A stretch of 64,000 bases of DNA from Marinobacter fuscus (GTDB taxonomy: Bacteria > Pseudomonadota > Gammaproteobacteria > Pseudomonadales > Oleiphilaceae). Location: contig NZ_PXNP01000085.1 of the NCBI RefSeq assembly GCF_003007675.1, positions 62,001 to 126,000 of the forward strand, written 5' to 3'. Positions 16,601 through 28,532 of this stretch are shown here, one piece after another. Under the pieces are notes generated by a model. It saw only the letters and a program-made list of their open reading frames with translations. It did no database searches and had not been told where the DNA came from. Every line of letters starts with the position of its first letter. The first letter of the stretch is position 1. Made by a program: the position numbers and the translations under genes.

Positions 16601-17442
16601 GCGACGACCCGTCGAGTCGCAGCCAGGGCAACAAGTCCTGGCTGGAACGTATATCACAGGCCTTCTCCAGCGGGCCTGAGTCCGTTGAGGACGTGCTGGA
16701 GATCCTTCGGGATGCAGAATCCCAGGACATCATTGATGTCGACGCCATGAGCATCATCGAAGGTGCCATGCAGGTGATCGATATGCGGGTGGATGAAATC
16801 ATGATCCCGCGCTCCCAGATGATCACCGTCAAGGCCTCCCAGGATCCGAAAGAATTCCTGCCTGAAATCATCGCCTCCGCCCACAGCCGCTTCCCGGTCA
16901 TCGGTGAGAGCCAGGACGACGTGATTGGCGTATTGCTGGCCAAAGACCTGCTGCCACTGGCCCTGAACAACGACCTGAACTGGACACGCATCCGCGAAAT
17001 CCTGCGGCCGCCGACGTTTGTGCCCGAGAGCAAGCGCTTGAACCAGCTGCTCAAGGAGTTCAAGGAAAACCGCAATCACATGGCCATGGTGGTGGACGAG
17101 TACGGCGGCACCGCTGGCCTGATCACCATTGAGGATGTGCTGGAGCAGATTGTCGGCGAAATCGAAGACGAGCACGATTTCGACGAAGAAACCCACATCA
17201 AGGCCCGCGGTGATGGCACCTTTGCGGTCAAAGCGGTAACACCGGTTGATGATTTCAACGAGTTCTTCGATACCCGCATGGACGAGGAAGAATTCGACAC
17301 CATCGGCGGCCTGGTGTTGAAAGAGTTCGGTCACCTGCCCAGACGGGGCGAAACGGTTGAATTTGGCGGCTTGCAGTTTACTATTGCGAACGCTGATAAC
17401 CGAGTCATCCGTCTGCTGCAGGTAACCCGTAGTGAGCCATGA
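16597..17442 (+). CDS. ybeX: CBS-domain protein YbeX/CorC
   Basis: Cytoplasmic CBS-pair protein with a CorC_HlyC domain, 281 residues, implicated in magnesium/cobalt efflux and ribosome metabolism. The two CBS motifs cover about residues 68-190: [13 protein letters not shown] with SRFPVIGES, and [15 protein letters not shown] with [28 protein letters not shown]. The C-terminal CorC_HlyC domain ends [19 protein letters not shown]. It overlaps lnt by 11 bases. It lacks membrane segments, unlike the HlyC-type CorB proteins. Confidence 0.94.
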   Translation: MSDDPSSRSQGNKSWLERISQAFSSGPESVEDVLEILRDAESQDIIDVDAMSIIEGAMQVIDMRVDEIMIPRSQMITVKASQDPKEFLPEIIASAHSRFPVIGESQDDVIGVLLAKDLLPLALNNDLNWTRIREILRPPTFVPESKRLNQLLKEFKENRNHMAMVVDEYGGTAGLITIEDVLEQIVGEIEDEHDFDEETHIKARGDGTFAVKAVTPVDDFNEFFDTRMDEEEFDTIGGLVLKEFGHLPRRGETVEFGGLQFTIANADNRVIRLLQVTRSEP

Positions 17443-18976
17443 AGCCAACGTACACCCGCTGACCCCGAAGCTTCCCACCAGAAACTGGCTGAGCGCGGCA
17501 ATCCTTGTGATTGCCGGCGCTCTGCAAACGCTGACCTTTTCTCCCTTCCACCTCTGGTTTCTGGGCCCGGTCTCTGTTTTTCTTGTGCTCTGGGCCACGG
17601 TGCATCTGCCGTCAACACAGCTGTTCCGCAGTGGCTGGCTGGTGGGGCTCGGCTTGTTCGGCTCCGGCGCCAGCTGGGTGTATATCAGCATCAGCGAGCA
17701 CGGCAATACGCCGATTCCCATTGCCATTATTCTCATGGTGCTGTTTATTGCCGGTCTGGCACTGTTTCCCGCCCTGGCGTTCTGGTTCTGGGGCAAACTG
17801 GCCAGAAACAGCGCCATCCGCCGATTGCTGCTATTCCCCGCCGTCTGGGTGCTGGGCGACTGGCTAAGAGGCTGGCTGTTAACCGGCTTCCCCTGGCTCT
17901 ACCTGGGTACCGCCCACACCGACGGCCCGCTGGCAGGCCTGGCGCCGCTAACCGGCGTGCACGGCCTCACGCTCTGGATTACCGTCACCGCCGTGGCCGC
18001 CTATGGCGCCTGGTGGCTGCTGCTGACAGCCCGAAGAACAGCCGCTGCGGCTACGCTGGTTATCGCACTGATCCCCTGGCTCACCGCGCCCCTGCTGAAC
18101 CGGCTGGAATGGACACAGCTGAGTGAGGAGCCCATCAGCTTTGCCGCCATGCAGGGCAACATCCCTCAGCAGATCAAATGGGATCCGGACTTCCTGCGGG
18201 ATCAGATCGTGACCTATCTGGGCATGACGGAAGAGCACTGGGACAAAGACCTGATTCTCTGGCCGGAAACGGCCATCCCCCTGCCCCAGAACCAGGCCGG
18301 TAAAATCATCGAGCATATCCGGGAAGAGCTGGGCGAAAACAGCACACTGATCTCCGGCATTCCCTGGTACGGCTACAGCGACAAGCTGGAAGACTACACT
18401 TTCCACAACAGCATCACGGTAATTGGTAATGGCGAGGGCACCTACCACAAGCAAAAGCTGGTGCCTTTTGGTGAGTATGTGCCACTGCAAGGTTTGTTGC
18501 GGGGTCTGATCGGCTTTTTTGACCTGCCCATGAGCAGCTTTTCACCCGGGCCCAAATACCAGTCACCGCTGACCGCCAACGACACCCGGGTAATGCCCTA
18601 TGTCTGCTACGAAGTGGCCTACCCGGACTTCGTGGCAGTGAATGCCCGCAACACTGGCCTGCTACTGACCATCAGCAACGACGGCTGGTTCGGCGATTCA
18701 ATCGGCCCGCTTCAGCATTTGCAGATCGCCCGCATGCGCGCCCTGGAAACCAGCCGCTATATGCTGCGTGGCACCAACAACGGCGTTACCGCGATCATCG
18801 ACCACAAGGGCCGGATTACCGAACGCATCCCGCAGTTCGAACGTGCGGTGCTTACGGGCGAAGCCCGCACAGCCGAAGGCAGCACGCCTTATATGCAGAC
18901 CGGCTCCTGGCCGGTGCTGACCCTCGCGGCTATTCTTATTGTGTTTGTGCGCGAGCGGGAGATTCCGAAAAACTAA
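17432..18976 (+). CDS. lnt: Apolipoprotein N-acyltransferase
   Basis: Inner-membrane enzyme adding the third acyl chain to lipoproteins, 514 residues. There are about six N-terminal membrane helices (AAILVIAGALQTLTF onward), then a periplasmic nitrilase-like domain. The catalytic triad is seen as Glu in ILWPETAIPLP, Lys in HKQKLVPFGEYVP and Cys in MPYVCYEVAYPD. The C-terminal helix is VLTLAAILIVFVRERE. The start is a GTG at 17432 inside the end of ybeX. It is the last gene of the operon and converges on ybeL with a 14-base gap and no obvious terminator. Confidence 0.96.
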   Translation: MSHEANVHPLTPKLPTRNWLSAAILVIAGALQTLTFSPFHLWFLGPVSVFLVLWATVHLPSTQLFRSGWLVGLGLFGSGASWVYISISEHGNTPIPIAIILMVLFIAGLALFPALAFWFWGKLARNSAIRRLLLFPAVWVLGDWLRGWLLTGFPWLYLGTAHTDGPLAGLAPLTGVHGLTLWITVTAVAAYGAWWLLLTARRTAAAATLVIALIPWLTAPLLNRLEWTQLSEEPISFAAMQGNIPQQIKWDPDFLRDQIVTYLGMTEEHWDKDLILWPETAIPLPQNQAGKIIEHIREELGENSTLISGIPWYGYSDKLEDYTFHNSITVIGNGEGTYHKQKLVPFGEYVPLQGLLRGLIGFFDLPMSSFSPGPKYQSPLTANDTRVMPYVCYEVAYPDFVAVNARNTGLLLTISNDGWFGDSIGPLQHLQIARMRALETSRYMLRGTNNGVTAIIDHKGRITERIPQFERAVLTGEARTAEGSTPYMQTGSWPVLTLAAILIVFVREREIPKN

Positions 18977-18990
18977 CAATCCCTACCAAG

Positions 18991-19539
18991 TCACTCGTCT
19001 TTCAAAGGCCAGCGGCTGGTCACTCGCTCGAAGTAGTGGGAGCCGCAGGCTTCACAGGGGTGCAGATGGCTGGTCTTGGTCAGGCACAGCATATGGCTGC
19101 AGTTCAGGCAACGGAACATGCCTGCCGTCGCCACTTCGCCGGAGATGTAGTGGCTGACATTCTGGTTTTCGAGCTTCTGGTTCAACTCCAGAGTGCCGAC
19201 CAGAGTCTGGTCTGCCACCGACAGCAGCCGATCGGCAAGGGTCTGTTCCAGCAACGACAAATCCAGCTGCAACCACTCTTTCAGGCCTTCACCGGTTTCT
19301 TCCACAAAGTGCAGCAGGTGTTGAAGGTCTCTCTGCAGGTAGGCGCCCAGAAGATCGGCCTCTTCCCGGGTCATTTCCTCAAGCTCGTATTCCACTTCAA
19401 CGGCTTTCTGTACCTCTTCCTCCAGGGTTTGCAATGAGGTTTCCTGAAGATCCCGCAGGCGCGCTTGCACCCGCTCCAACATCCGGTCGTACACCTCAAG
19501 GGCTTTGCCGGACAGGTGACTGCGTTCTGGCTCTGTCAT
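18991..19539 (-). CDS. ybeL: Zinc-ribbon protein YbeL (DUF1451)
   Basis: Protein of unknown role, 182 residues. The first 120 residues are acidic and helical (YDRMLERVQARLRD, LEEEVQKAVEVEYELEEM), and a C-terminal zinc ribbon has Cys pairs CLNCSHM and CEACGSHYF. This matches the DUF1451/YbeL family, commonly found near leuS and lnt in gammaproteobacteria, as here. The start is ATG 19539. Convergent with lnt, divergent from leuS across a 413-base gap that holds the hairpin element at 19700. Confidence 0.88.
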   Translation of the reverse strand: MTEPERSHLSGKALEVYDRMLERVQARLRDLQETSLQTLEEEVQKAVEVEYELEEMTREEADLLGAYLQRDLQHLLHFVEETGEGLKEWLQLDLSLLEQTLADRLLSVADQTLVGTLELNQKLENQNVSHYISGEVATAGMFRCLNCSHMLCLTKTSHLHPCEACGSHYFERVTSRWPLKDE

Positions 19540-19699
19540 AGTTTGCCTCTACTCATGCCTCGGTTATGCAAGCCCGTGTGCCGTGGTAAACCCCTGAACA
19601 CGCTGCCTGCTTATTTATTGCCAACCCTCTTCGTCATGCCTTGATGCAAGTACCGGGGTAGCTATGGTGCAAGTGCCAGGGTCTGACAGGGTTTGGTGA

Positions 19700-19783
19700 G
19701 ACACGCTGTGAACCCATCCCTGTACGCTTGAGCGCAGCAGGGAAGCTGCGCTCAAGCCCCCACGGATGGGTTCACGGCGTGTC
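19700..19783 (+). repeat. Intergenic hairpin element, copy 2 (upstream of leuS)
   Basis: Nested palindrome: GACACGC (19700-19706) with GCGTGTC (19777-19783); GTGAACCCATCC (19708-19719) with its perfect complement (19764-19775); and an inner 12-bp stem, CTTGAGCGCAGC (19727-19738) with 19745-19756, around the loop AGGGAA. It is a more distant relative of copies 1, 3 and 4, sharing ACAGGGATG on its minus strand and a GGA in the inner loop. The rest of the 19540-19952 gap shows no gene. Confidence 0.75.
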
Positions 19784-19934
19784 CCGGAAAACGATCCCGC
19801 ACCAGCAACCGGCACCACCCCATTCCGGCAAGATCCACACACCTTCAAGTCTGGCACAACTCCAGCATTTTGGCAGACTACCTGTATAGCCCCGTGTGCG
19901 TTAGAATATCTGCCCTTTTTGAACACCAGTCTGA

Positions 19935-22550
<2,616 letters not shown>

Positions 22551-22552
22551 TT

Positions 22553-23131
22553 ATGCCATTTGCTGCCTTGCTGCCGCGCAGTTCCCGCCTGCTCCTTCTG
22601 CTCGGCGTTCTGAGCGGTGCACTAGCGGGCTGTGGCTTTCAGTTGCGGGGCACCTCGCCGGTGCCTGCCGCTGTGCAGCCTCTGGCAGTAGAGTGCCGTG
22701 GCTCAATGCCCCGGGACTTCTGCCAGTCGCTGAGGGAGCAGCTTCGGCTTGGCGGCGTCGCACTGGCCAGCGCAGAGCAGGCAGACTACCTGCTTGCCTT
22801 GTCAGACTACCGTCAGGATCGGCGGGCATCTGCCATCACACCTCGGGCGTCTGCTGCCGAATACATTCTGCGCCACACCGTGGCTCTGGAGCTGAGCACC
22901 CGCGACCGGATTCCCCTGATAGCACGCACCGACATCCATACCAGCGAGAGCTACAGGTACGATGAGGACAACGTGCTCGCCAAGCAGCGTGAAGAAGATG
23001 AACTGCAGCAGCAGCTCAGCAAGGATCTCGCCAGGCAGGTTATCTTCCGCCTGGCGCCCATGTCCGGAGAGCGCATCAACGCTCTTGTGAAGGACTACCG
23101 CTCAAACCAGCCGGGCACAGAGCTGCCATGA
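22553..23131 (+). CDS. lptE: LPS-assembly lipoprotein LptE
   Basis: Outer-membrane lipoprotein that plugs and assembles the LptD translocon, 192 residues. The signal peptide ends in a lipobox, LAGC (Cys at about residue 26), directly followed by GFQLRG, which is the classic LptE start of the mature chain. The C-terminal helix DELQQQLSKDLARQVIFRL is also typical. It sits two bases after leuS and overlaps holA (ATGA), the usual gene order. Confidence 0.94.
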   Translation: MPFAALLPRSSRLLLLLGVLSGALAGCGFQLRGTSPVPAAVQPLAVECRGSMPRDFCQSLREQLRLGGVALASAEQADYLLALSDYRQDRRASAITPRASAAEYILRHTVALELSTRDRIPLIARTDIHTSESYRYDEDNVLAKQREEDELQQQLSKDLARQVIFRLAPMSGERINALVKDYRSNQPGTELP

Positions 23132-24132
23132 AGACCCAGCCCGGCCAACTCCCGCAACTGCTGAAGAAAGGCCTGGCCCCGGTGTATCTGATTTCCGGCG
23201 ACGAGCCGTTGCTGGTTCAGGAATGCTGTGATCAGGTGCGGGCTGCTGCCCGAGAGGCCGGGTACCTGGATCGGCTGACCTTCCATGCCGACAACCAGCT
23301 TGACTGGAATACCGTGGCAGATGAATGCAACGCACTGTCCCTGTTTGCAGAAAAACGCCGGATCGAGATTCACCTGCCCACGGGAAAGCTGGGGGATGGC
23401 CGGCGTGTGCTGGAACAGATTCTGCCGTCGCCACCGGAAGACGTCATTCTTTTACTGATCAGCGCAAAGCTGGATGCCGCGGAGACCAAACGCAAGTGGT
23501 ACAAGGAGTTGCAGAGCCACGGCGTGCATGTACCGGTATGGCCGGTAGAGGCAGACAAATTCCCGGGGTGGCTGCAACAGCGGGCGAACGCCAAAGGCCT
23601 GGAGCTGACACGCGGCGCGCTGGACATTCTGGCCGAGCGCCTTGAGGGCAATCTGTTGGCGGCCAGTCAGGAGCTGGATCGGCTATCGCTGCTGACCAAT
23701 GGCAAGACCATTGATGAAGACACGGTGGAACAGGCTGTCCAGGACAGCGCCCGCTTCAATGGCTTTGAACTGGTTACAGAACTCCTTTCAGGCAAGGCGG
23801 CCCATGCCTGCCGGATCATCGGCGTACTGGAACAGGAAGGCGAGAACCCGCTGGGCCTGCTGACGGTTCTGGCTCGGGATCTGAACCTGATTATTGAGCT
23901 CAAAACGTCCCTACCCCGCGGTGACAATCCGGCGGCATTCCTGAAAAAGCGGGGCGTTTTTCAGCCCAAGCGTGCGGCCGCCGTGCAGCAGGCTGCACGC
24001 CGGCTGTCCGTCGCCAGCCTTCTCGAGGCCATCGATATCTGCAGCCTGACCGATCGCGCCGCCAAAGGCTACGACGCCTTTACGCCCTGGCACCATCTGC
24101 GGGATTTATCGGTGCTGCTCGCCACCCGTTAA
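23128..24132 (+). CDS. holA: DNA polymerase III subunit delta
   Basis: Clamp-loader delta subunit that opens the beta clamp, 334 residues. Recognisable text: PVYLISGDEPLLVQE near the N-terminus (decayed AAA+ fold without Walker A), NALSLFAEKRRIEIHLPTGK, SAKLDAAETKRKWYKEL and DSARFNGFELVTELLSGKAAHA. The family keeps no ATP-binding residues, as here. It overlaps lptE by four bases and ends the operon. Downstream 147 bases precede the next gene without a clear terminator. Confidence 0.94.
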   Translation: MKTQPGQLPQLLKKGLAPVYLISGDEPLLVQECCDQVRAAAREAGYLDRLTFHADNQLDWNTVADECNALSLFAEKRRIEIHLPTGKLGDGRRVLEQILPSPPEDVILLLISAKLDAAETKRKWYKELQSHGVHVPVWPVEADKFPGWLQQRANAKGLELTRGALDILAERLEGNLLAASQELDRLSLLTNGKTIDEDTVEQAVQDSARFNGFELVTELLSGKAAHACRIIGVLEQEGENPLGLLTVLARDLNLIIELKTSLPRGDNPAAFLKKRGVFQPKRAAAVQQAARRLSVASLLEAIDICSLTDRAAKGYDAFTPWHHLRDLSVLLATR

Positions 24133-24279
24133 GACTCCGCCCAACTCACTCTCCGTTAAGAATGCGCGCTCCCAAGCCGGGGAACCCGGGTTACCGAAGA
24201 GTGTATTATCAGACACTTGACAGGTTTTCACCTTTAGGCGCATTGTAAAGTCTCAAATATTTCCAGGAAGGAGAATGAC

Positions 24280-24543
24280 ATGAGCTTTCAAGACGACTTC
24301 AACAAACTTTCAGACAAGATCCGGCAGTATCGGGATGAAGCCAAGCTTCAGCTGCATCTGGCCCGGGAAGACGTGAAAGATGAATGGGACGACCTGGAGC
24401 AGAACTGGGATAAGTTCCGGGCCAGACTTGACCGGATTCTGCACGATGCCGAAGGCGCAGGCCAGGAAGCGCGGGATACCGCCAAAAAACTTGGTGAAGA
24501 CCTGAAAACCGGTTACCAGAACATTCGTGACAAGCTGAAATAA
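24280..24543 (+). CDS. Small charged helical protein of unknown function
   Basis: An 87-residue protein, about half charged residues and predicted wholly helical: DKIRQYRDEAKLQLHLARED, then DEWDDLEQNWDKFRARLDRIL. The heptad-like spacing suggests a coiled coil or a LEA-like/amphipathic helix bundle, with no membrane segment or signal peptide. A strong ribosome site AAGGAG (24268-24273) lies 6 bases before ATG 24280, and a TTGACA sits at 24217-24222. With its own terminator downstream it looks like a monocistronic, well expressed gene. Function unknown. Confidence 0.8.
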   Translation: MSFQDDFNKLSDKIRQYRDEAKLQLHLAREDVKDEWDDLEQNWDKFRARLDRILHDAEGAGQEARDTAKKLGEDLKTGYQNIRDKLK

Positions 24544-24573
24544 ACGGTCAACAAGTTTCAGTCAGACAGACAC

Positions 24574-24604
24574 AAAAAAGCAGGCCTCCGGGCCTGCTTT
24601 TTTG
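24574..24604 (+). terminator. Bidirectional rho-independent terminator
   Basis: AAAGCAGGCC and GGCCTGCTTT form a perfect stem around a short TCCG loop, with A-tract before and T-tract after. It serves the 24280 gene on the plus strand and, with the opposite T-tract, the acyl-CoA dehydrogenase ending at 24622 on the minus strand. Confidence 0.9.
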
Positions 24605-24621
24605 TTGGCTTAACGAAACCC

Positions 24622-26412
24622 TCAGATCTCGTTGGCTGCGGGCGCCATCATGGCATCGCTGCCACTGCGGATACTCTCAGCCAGTGAAACCGCCTTTGGC
24701 AACAGGCGGTCAAAGTAGAAACGGGCCGCCTTTACCTTGCCGGTGTAAAAACCGGAGGTATCACCCTCTGCCTTCGAAGCCGCGGCTTTCACCACTTTCG
24801 CCCACATATAGGCCAACGCTGTGTAGCCAAACATGTCGAGATAATCGACCGCTGCGGCACCAATTGCTTCGGGATTTTCCGCAGCCTGGTTCACCACATG
24901 CTCGGTTACATCAGACAGCCGCTCCAGCGACGCAGAGAGCTGTTCAAGGTACGGGCGAAGCACCTCATCGCTGCTGTTCTCTTCAATGAAGGCTGCAACA
25001 TCGGCTGCAAACAGTTCATACAGCTTGCCCTGACTGCCAACCACCTTGCGCCCCATCAGGTCCATCGCCTGGATACCGTTGGTGCCCTCATAGATCTGGG
25101 TAATCCGGCAGTCCCGAACCAGTTGCTCCTGGCCCCATTCACGGATAAACCCGTGGCCACCAAAGACCTGCTGGCCGATGATGGTGGTGTCCAGGCCGCG
25201 ATCGGTCAGGAAAGCTTTGGCAACCGGGGTCAGCAGCGCCACCATACCCTCGGCGTGCTTGCGACGCTCGTCGTCTTCCGCGTACTTGGAGATATCCAGC
25301 CACTGGGCCACGTAGGTAGAGAAGGCGCGACCACCTTCCACGTAACCTTTCATGGTCATCAGCATCCGGCGAACGTCCGGGTGCACCAGAATCGGATCGG
25401 CCGCTTTTTCCGGCTGCTGGGCACCGGTGGGTGCGCGGCTCTGAATACGCTCGTTGGCGTACTCACGGGCGCTCTGCAGCGAGGCCTCGGCAGCACCAAT
25501 ACCCTGGATACCGACACCCAGACGCTCGTAGTTCATCATGGTGAACATGGCGGCCAGGCCTTTGTTTTCCTCACCGACCAGCCAGCCTTTAGCGCCGTCA
25601 AAGTTCATCACGCAGGTGGCAGAGCCCTTGATACCCATTTTCTTCTCGATGGAACCACAGCTGAACTGGTTGCGCTCACCCAGGGAGCCGTCGTCGTTCA
25701 CCAGGAACTTGGGCACCAGGAACAGGGAAATACCCTTTGGACCTTTGGGGGCATCCGGCAGCTTGGCCAGCACCAGGTGGATGATGTTCTCCGCCATGTC
25801 GTGCTCGCCCCAGGTGATGAAGATCTTGGTGCCCGTCACGTTGAAAGAGCCATCGCCGTTAGGCTCGGCCTTGGTGCGGATAATGCCAAGATCAGTACCG
25901 GCGTGGGGCTCGGTCAGGTCCATGGCGCCAGACCAGACACCCGAATACATATTGGGCAGGTACTTTTCTTTCAGCTCCTGGCTGCCGTGTGCATCCAAGG
26001 CCAGGCAGGCGCCGGCAGTCAGCATGGGTGCCAGACCGAACGCCATATTGGCGCCCTGCATCATTTCTTCAAACTGGGCCACCAGTGTCTTGGGCATACC
26101 CATGCCACCAAACTCCGGGTTACCACCCAGGCCATTCCAGCCGCCTTCCACGATGGTCTGGTAGGCTTCTTTGAAACCTTCGGGGCTGGTCACTTCGCCC
26201 TCGTTCCACTTGCAGCCCTGCTCGTCTGCCTCACGGTTCAACGGAGCCAGCACGCCACTAGCAATCTTGCCCGCTTCTTCCAGAATCGCGTCTGCGGTGT
26301 CCGGGTCTACGTTTTCTGCGATTTTCGGCAGGGATGCCCAGAGGGAAGGCGCATCAAAAACTTCGTTCAGAACGAACCGCATGTCACGAAGGGGTGCCTG
26401 ATAATCAGCCAT
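24622..26412 (-). CDS. Acyl-CoA dehydrogenase (long, C-terminally extended class), paralogue 1
   Basis: FAD-dependent fatty acyl-CoA dehydrogenase for the first step of beta-oxidation, 596 residues. This is the roughly 600-residue class with an N-terminal extension (MADYQAPLRDMRFVLNE) and a C-terminal extra domain, also seen in DmdC-like enzymes. Substrate- and FAD-binding text: DLTEPHAGTDLG, TGTKIFITWGEHDM, FGGHGFIREWGQEQ, IYEGTNGIQAMDL. The EGT..IQ motif carries the conserved end of the active site. ATG 26412 follows GGAGAG; an upstream in-frame start at 26490 lacks support. Substrate chain length cannot be told; it is a paralogue of the 26635 gene. Confidence 0.9.
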   Translation of the reverse strand: MADYQAPLRDMRFVLNEVFDAPSLWASLPKIAENVDPDTADAILEEAGKIASGVLAPLNREADEQGCKWNEGEVTSPEGFKEAYQTIVEGGWNGLGGNPEFGGMGMPKTLVAQFEEMMQGANMAFGLAPMLTAGACLALDAHGSQELKEKYLPNMYSGVWSGAMDLTEPHAGTDLGIIRTKAEPNGDGSFNVTGTKIFITWGEHDMAENIIHLVLAKLPDAPKGPKGISLFLVPKFLVNDDGSLGERNQFSCGSIEKKMGIKGSATCVMNFDGAKGWLVGEENKGLAAMFTMMNYERLGVGIQGIGAAEASLQSAREYANERIQSRAPTGAQQPEKAADPILVHPDVRRMLMTMKGYVEGGRAFSTYVAQWLDISKYAEDDERRKHAEGMVALLTPVAKAFLTDRGLDTTIIGQQVFGGHGFIREWGQEQLVRDCRITQIYEGTNGIQAMDLMGRKVVGSQGKLYELFAADVAAFIEENSSDEVLRPYLEQLSASLERLSDVTEHVVNQAAENPEAIGAAAVDYLDMFGYTALAYMWAKVVKAAASKAEGDTSGFYTGKVKAARFYFDRLLPKAVSLAESIRSGSDAMMAPAANEI

Positions 26413-26568
26413 GTAAAACTCTCCAAAAAAAACAGTCAGTCTCTCGGTGGGCCTGAATAAACGCCTCTTCTTGTGGAGGTCAGTGCCCACCCGCTCGGCT
26501 ATGTGTCCGAAACAGGGTTGTTGTTCTATGAGGCGTTATTCTACCTTAAAACGCCCCGGCGACTCATG

Positions 26569-26605
26569 AAAAAAGCCCGCCTCCTGTAGGAGAACGGGCT
26601 TTTTC
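26569..26605 (-). terminator. Terminator after acyl-CoA dehydrogenase paralogue 2
   Basis: AAAAAGCCCG pairs with CGGGCTTTTT, with an inner stem CTCC/GGAG around TGTA. On the minus strand it follows the 26635 stop by about 30 bases and ends in a T-tract. The second dehydrogenase therefore has its own transcript end. Confidence 0.88.
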
Positions 26606-26634
26606 TCTGCCATCAACCAGATAGCGATCCCGCC

Positions 26635-28434
26635 TTAGATAGCGAAGGCTTCTTCCGGCATGTCCAGCAGGCTATCTGCACCGGCCAGCATGGTTTCTGC
26701 GTGGGTACGGGTGCGCGGCAGCAGGCGCTTGAAGTAGAAGCGCGCAGACTGAACCTTGGCGTTGTAGAACATTTCTTCAGAAGTGCCGTCAGCCATCTTG
26801 TCCAGCGCCACCTTGGCCATGCGCGCCCAGAGGTAGGCGAATACGGCATAGCCGGAGTACATCAAGTAATCAACAGAGGCCGCGCCGACTTCTTCGCGGT
26901 TCTTCATGGCAGCCATACCCACCTTCATGGTCAGGTCGCCCCATTCCTTGTTGATTGCCGCCAGCGGTTCGATGAACTCTTTCAGCTGTTCGTTGTCGGC
27001 GTTTTCCTTGCAGAAAACGTGCACTTCCTTGGTGAAGACCTTGAGCGCCTCGCCCTGGGTCATCAGAACCTTACGGCCCAGCAGATCGAGCGCCTGGATG
27101 CCGGTGGTGCCTTCGTAGATCATGCCGATGCGGGCATCACGAACGTTCTGCTCCATGCCCCACTCGGAAATAAAGCCGTGGCCACCGAAAACCTGCATGC
27201 CCAGGTTGGCTGCTTCGTAGCCGATTTCGGTCAGGAAGGCCTTGGCAATCGGCGTCAGGAAGCCCAGCAGCGCATCAGCGTGCTTACGCTCTTCTTCAGT
27301 CTTGCCGGAATGAACCACGTCGACCTGCTGACCTGCCAGGTAGATCAGGGCACGGGCGCCTTCTGCAACCACTTTCTGGGTCAGCAGCATGCGGCGGACA
27401 TCCGGGTGAACAATGATCGGATCGGCGATGCCTTCCGGGTTTTTCGCACCACTCAGAGAACGCATGGCCAGACGATCCTTGGCGTACGCCAGCGAGCCCT
27501 GGAAGCCCAGCTCGGATGCGCCGAGTCCCTGGATTGCAGTACCGATACGGGCGGTGTTCATAAAGGTGAACATGCAGTTAAGGCCTTTGTTCTCCGGCCC
27601 GATCAGCCAGCCTTTGGCGCCATCGAAGTTCATCACGCAGGTGGCGTTGCCGTGGATACCCATCTTGTGCTCCAGGGAACCACAGGACACCGCGTTGCGC
27701 TCACCGGCAGAGCCGTCTTCGTTCGGCAGCTGCTTGGGTACGATGAACAGAGAGATGCCTTTGGTGCCTTCCGGTGCGCCCGGCAGACGAGCCAGTACGA
27801 TGTGGACGATGTTCTCGGCCATGTCGTGTTCGCCGGCAGAGATAAAGATCTTGGTGCCGGTGATGCTGTAGCTGCCGTCAGCGTTCGGCTCGGCCTTGGT
27901 GCGCAGGGTGCCCAGATCCGAGCCACAGTGCGGCTCGGTCAGACACATGGTGCCGGTCCATTCGCCGCTGATCAGCTTGGTCAGGTAGACCTGCTTCTGT
28001 TCTTCAGTACCGTGCTCTTCAACGGTGTTGGTAGCACCGTGGCTCAGGCCCGGGTACATACCCCAGGACCAGTTGGAGGTACCGACCATTTCGCTGACAA
28101 CCAGACCAATGGAGTGTGGCAGACCCTGGCCACCGTAGTTCGGGTGGGCAGTCATGGACGGCCAGCCGCCTTCCACATACTGCTGGTAGGCTTCTTTGAA
28201 ACCCGTCGGTGTCTTCACGCCGTCTTCGCTCCAGGTACAGCCTTCCTGGTCGCCCACCTGGTTCAGCGGAGACAGTACCTGCTCACAGAATTTGGCACCT
28301 TCCTGGATGATGGCGTCCACCATATCCGGAGTTGCATCCTCGGCACCTTCCAGATTGGCGTAGTGCTGCTCGCTGTTCAGCAGCTCGTTCATTACGAATT
28401 TGATGTCACGCAGGGGGGCTTTGTATTCAGGCAT
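26635..28434 (-). CDS. Acyl-CoA dehydrogenase (long, C-terminally extended class), paralogue 2
   Basis: 599-residue paralogue of the 24622 gene, probably from a tandem duplication. It shares the N-terminal PEYKAPLRDIKFVMNE, CLTEPHCGSDLGT, TGTKIFISAGEHDM, FGGHGFISEWGMEQ and MIYEGTTGIQALDLLGRK. The start ATG 28434 follows GAGGTGG; a GTG at 28443 would add three residues. In Pseudomonas aeruginosa similar genes lie beside the biotin genes and one is under PsrA control (recalled); here the upstream region carries PsrA-like half sites. Likely role: medium- or long-chain acyl-CoA oxidation. Confidence 0.9.
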   Translation of the reverse strand: MPEYKAPLRDIKFVMNELLNSEQHYANLEGAEDATPDMVDAIIQEGAKFCEQVLSPLNQVGDQEGCTWSEDGVKTPTGFKEAYQQYVEGGWPSMTAHPNYGGQGLPHSIGLVVSEMVGTSNWSWGMYPGLSHGATNTVEEHGTEEQKQVYLTKLISGEWTGTMCLTEPHCGSDLGTLRTKAEPNADGSYSITGTKIFISAGEHDMAENIVHIVLARLPGAPEGTKGISLFIVPKQLPNEDGSAGERNAVSCGSLEHKMGIHGNATCVMNFDGAKGWLIGPENKGLNCMFTFMNTARIGTAIQGLGASELGFQGSLAYAKDRLAMRSLSGAKNPEGIADPIIVHPDVRRMLLTQKVVAEGARALIYLAGQQVDVVHSGKTEEERKHADALLGFLTPIAKAFLTEIGYEAANLGMQVFGGHGFISEWGMEQNVRDARIGMIYEGTTGIQALDLLGRKVLMTQGEALKVFTKEVHVFCKENADNEQLKEFIEPLAAINKEWGDLTMKVGMAAMKNREEVGAASVDYLMYSGYAVFAYLWARMAKVALDKMADGTSEEMFYNAKVQSARFYFKRLLPRTRTHAETMLAGADSLLDMPEEAFAI

Positions 28435-28532
28435 GGAATCCACCTCGGTTTTCGCGCTTGGCTGGACCCTGGTCTCAGCCTTTCGCCTTGGGTTTGATCA
28501 GATGCTCCGGTGCACCGCACCACAGCCTCAAT

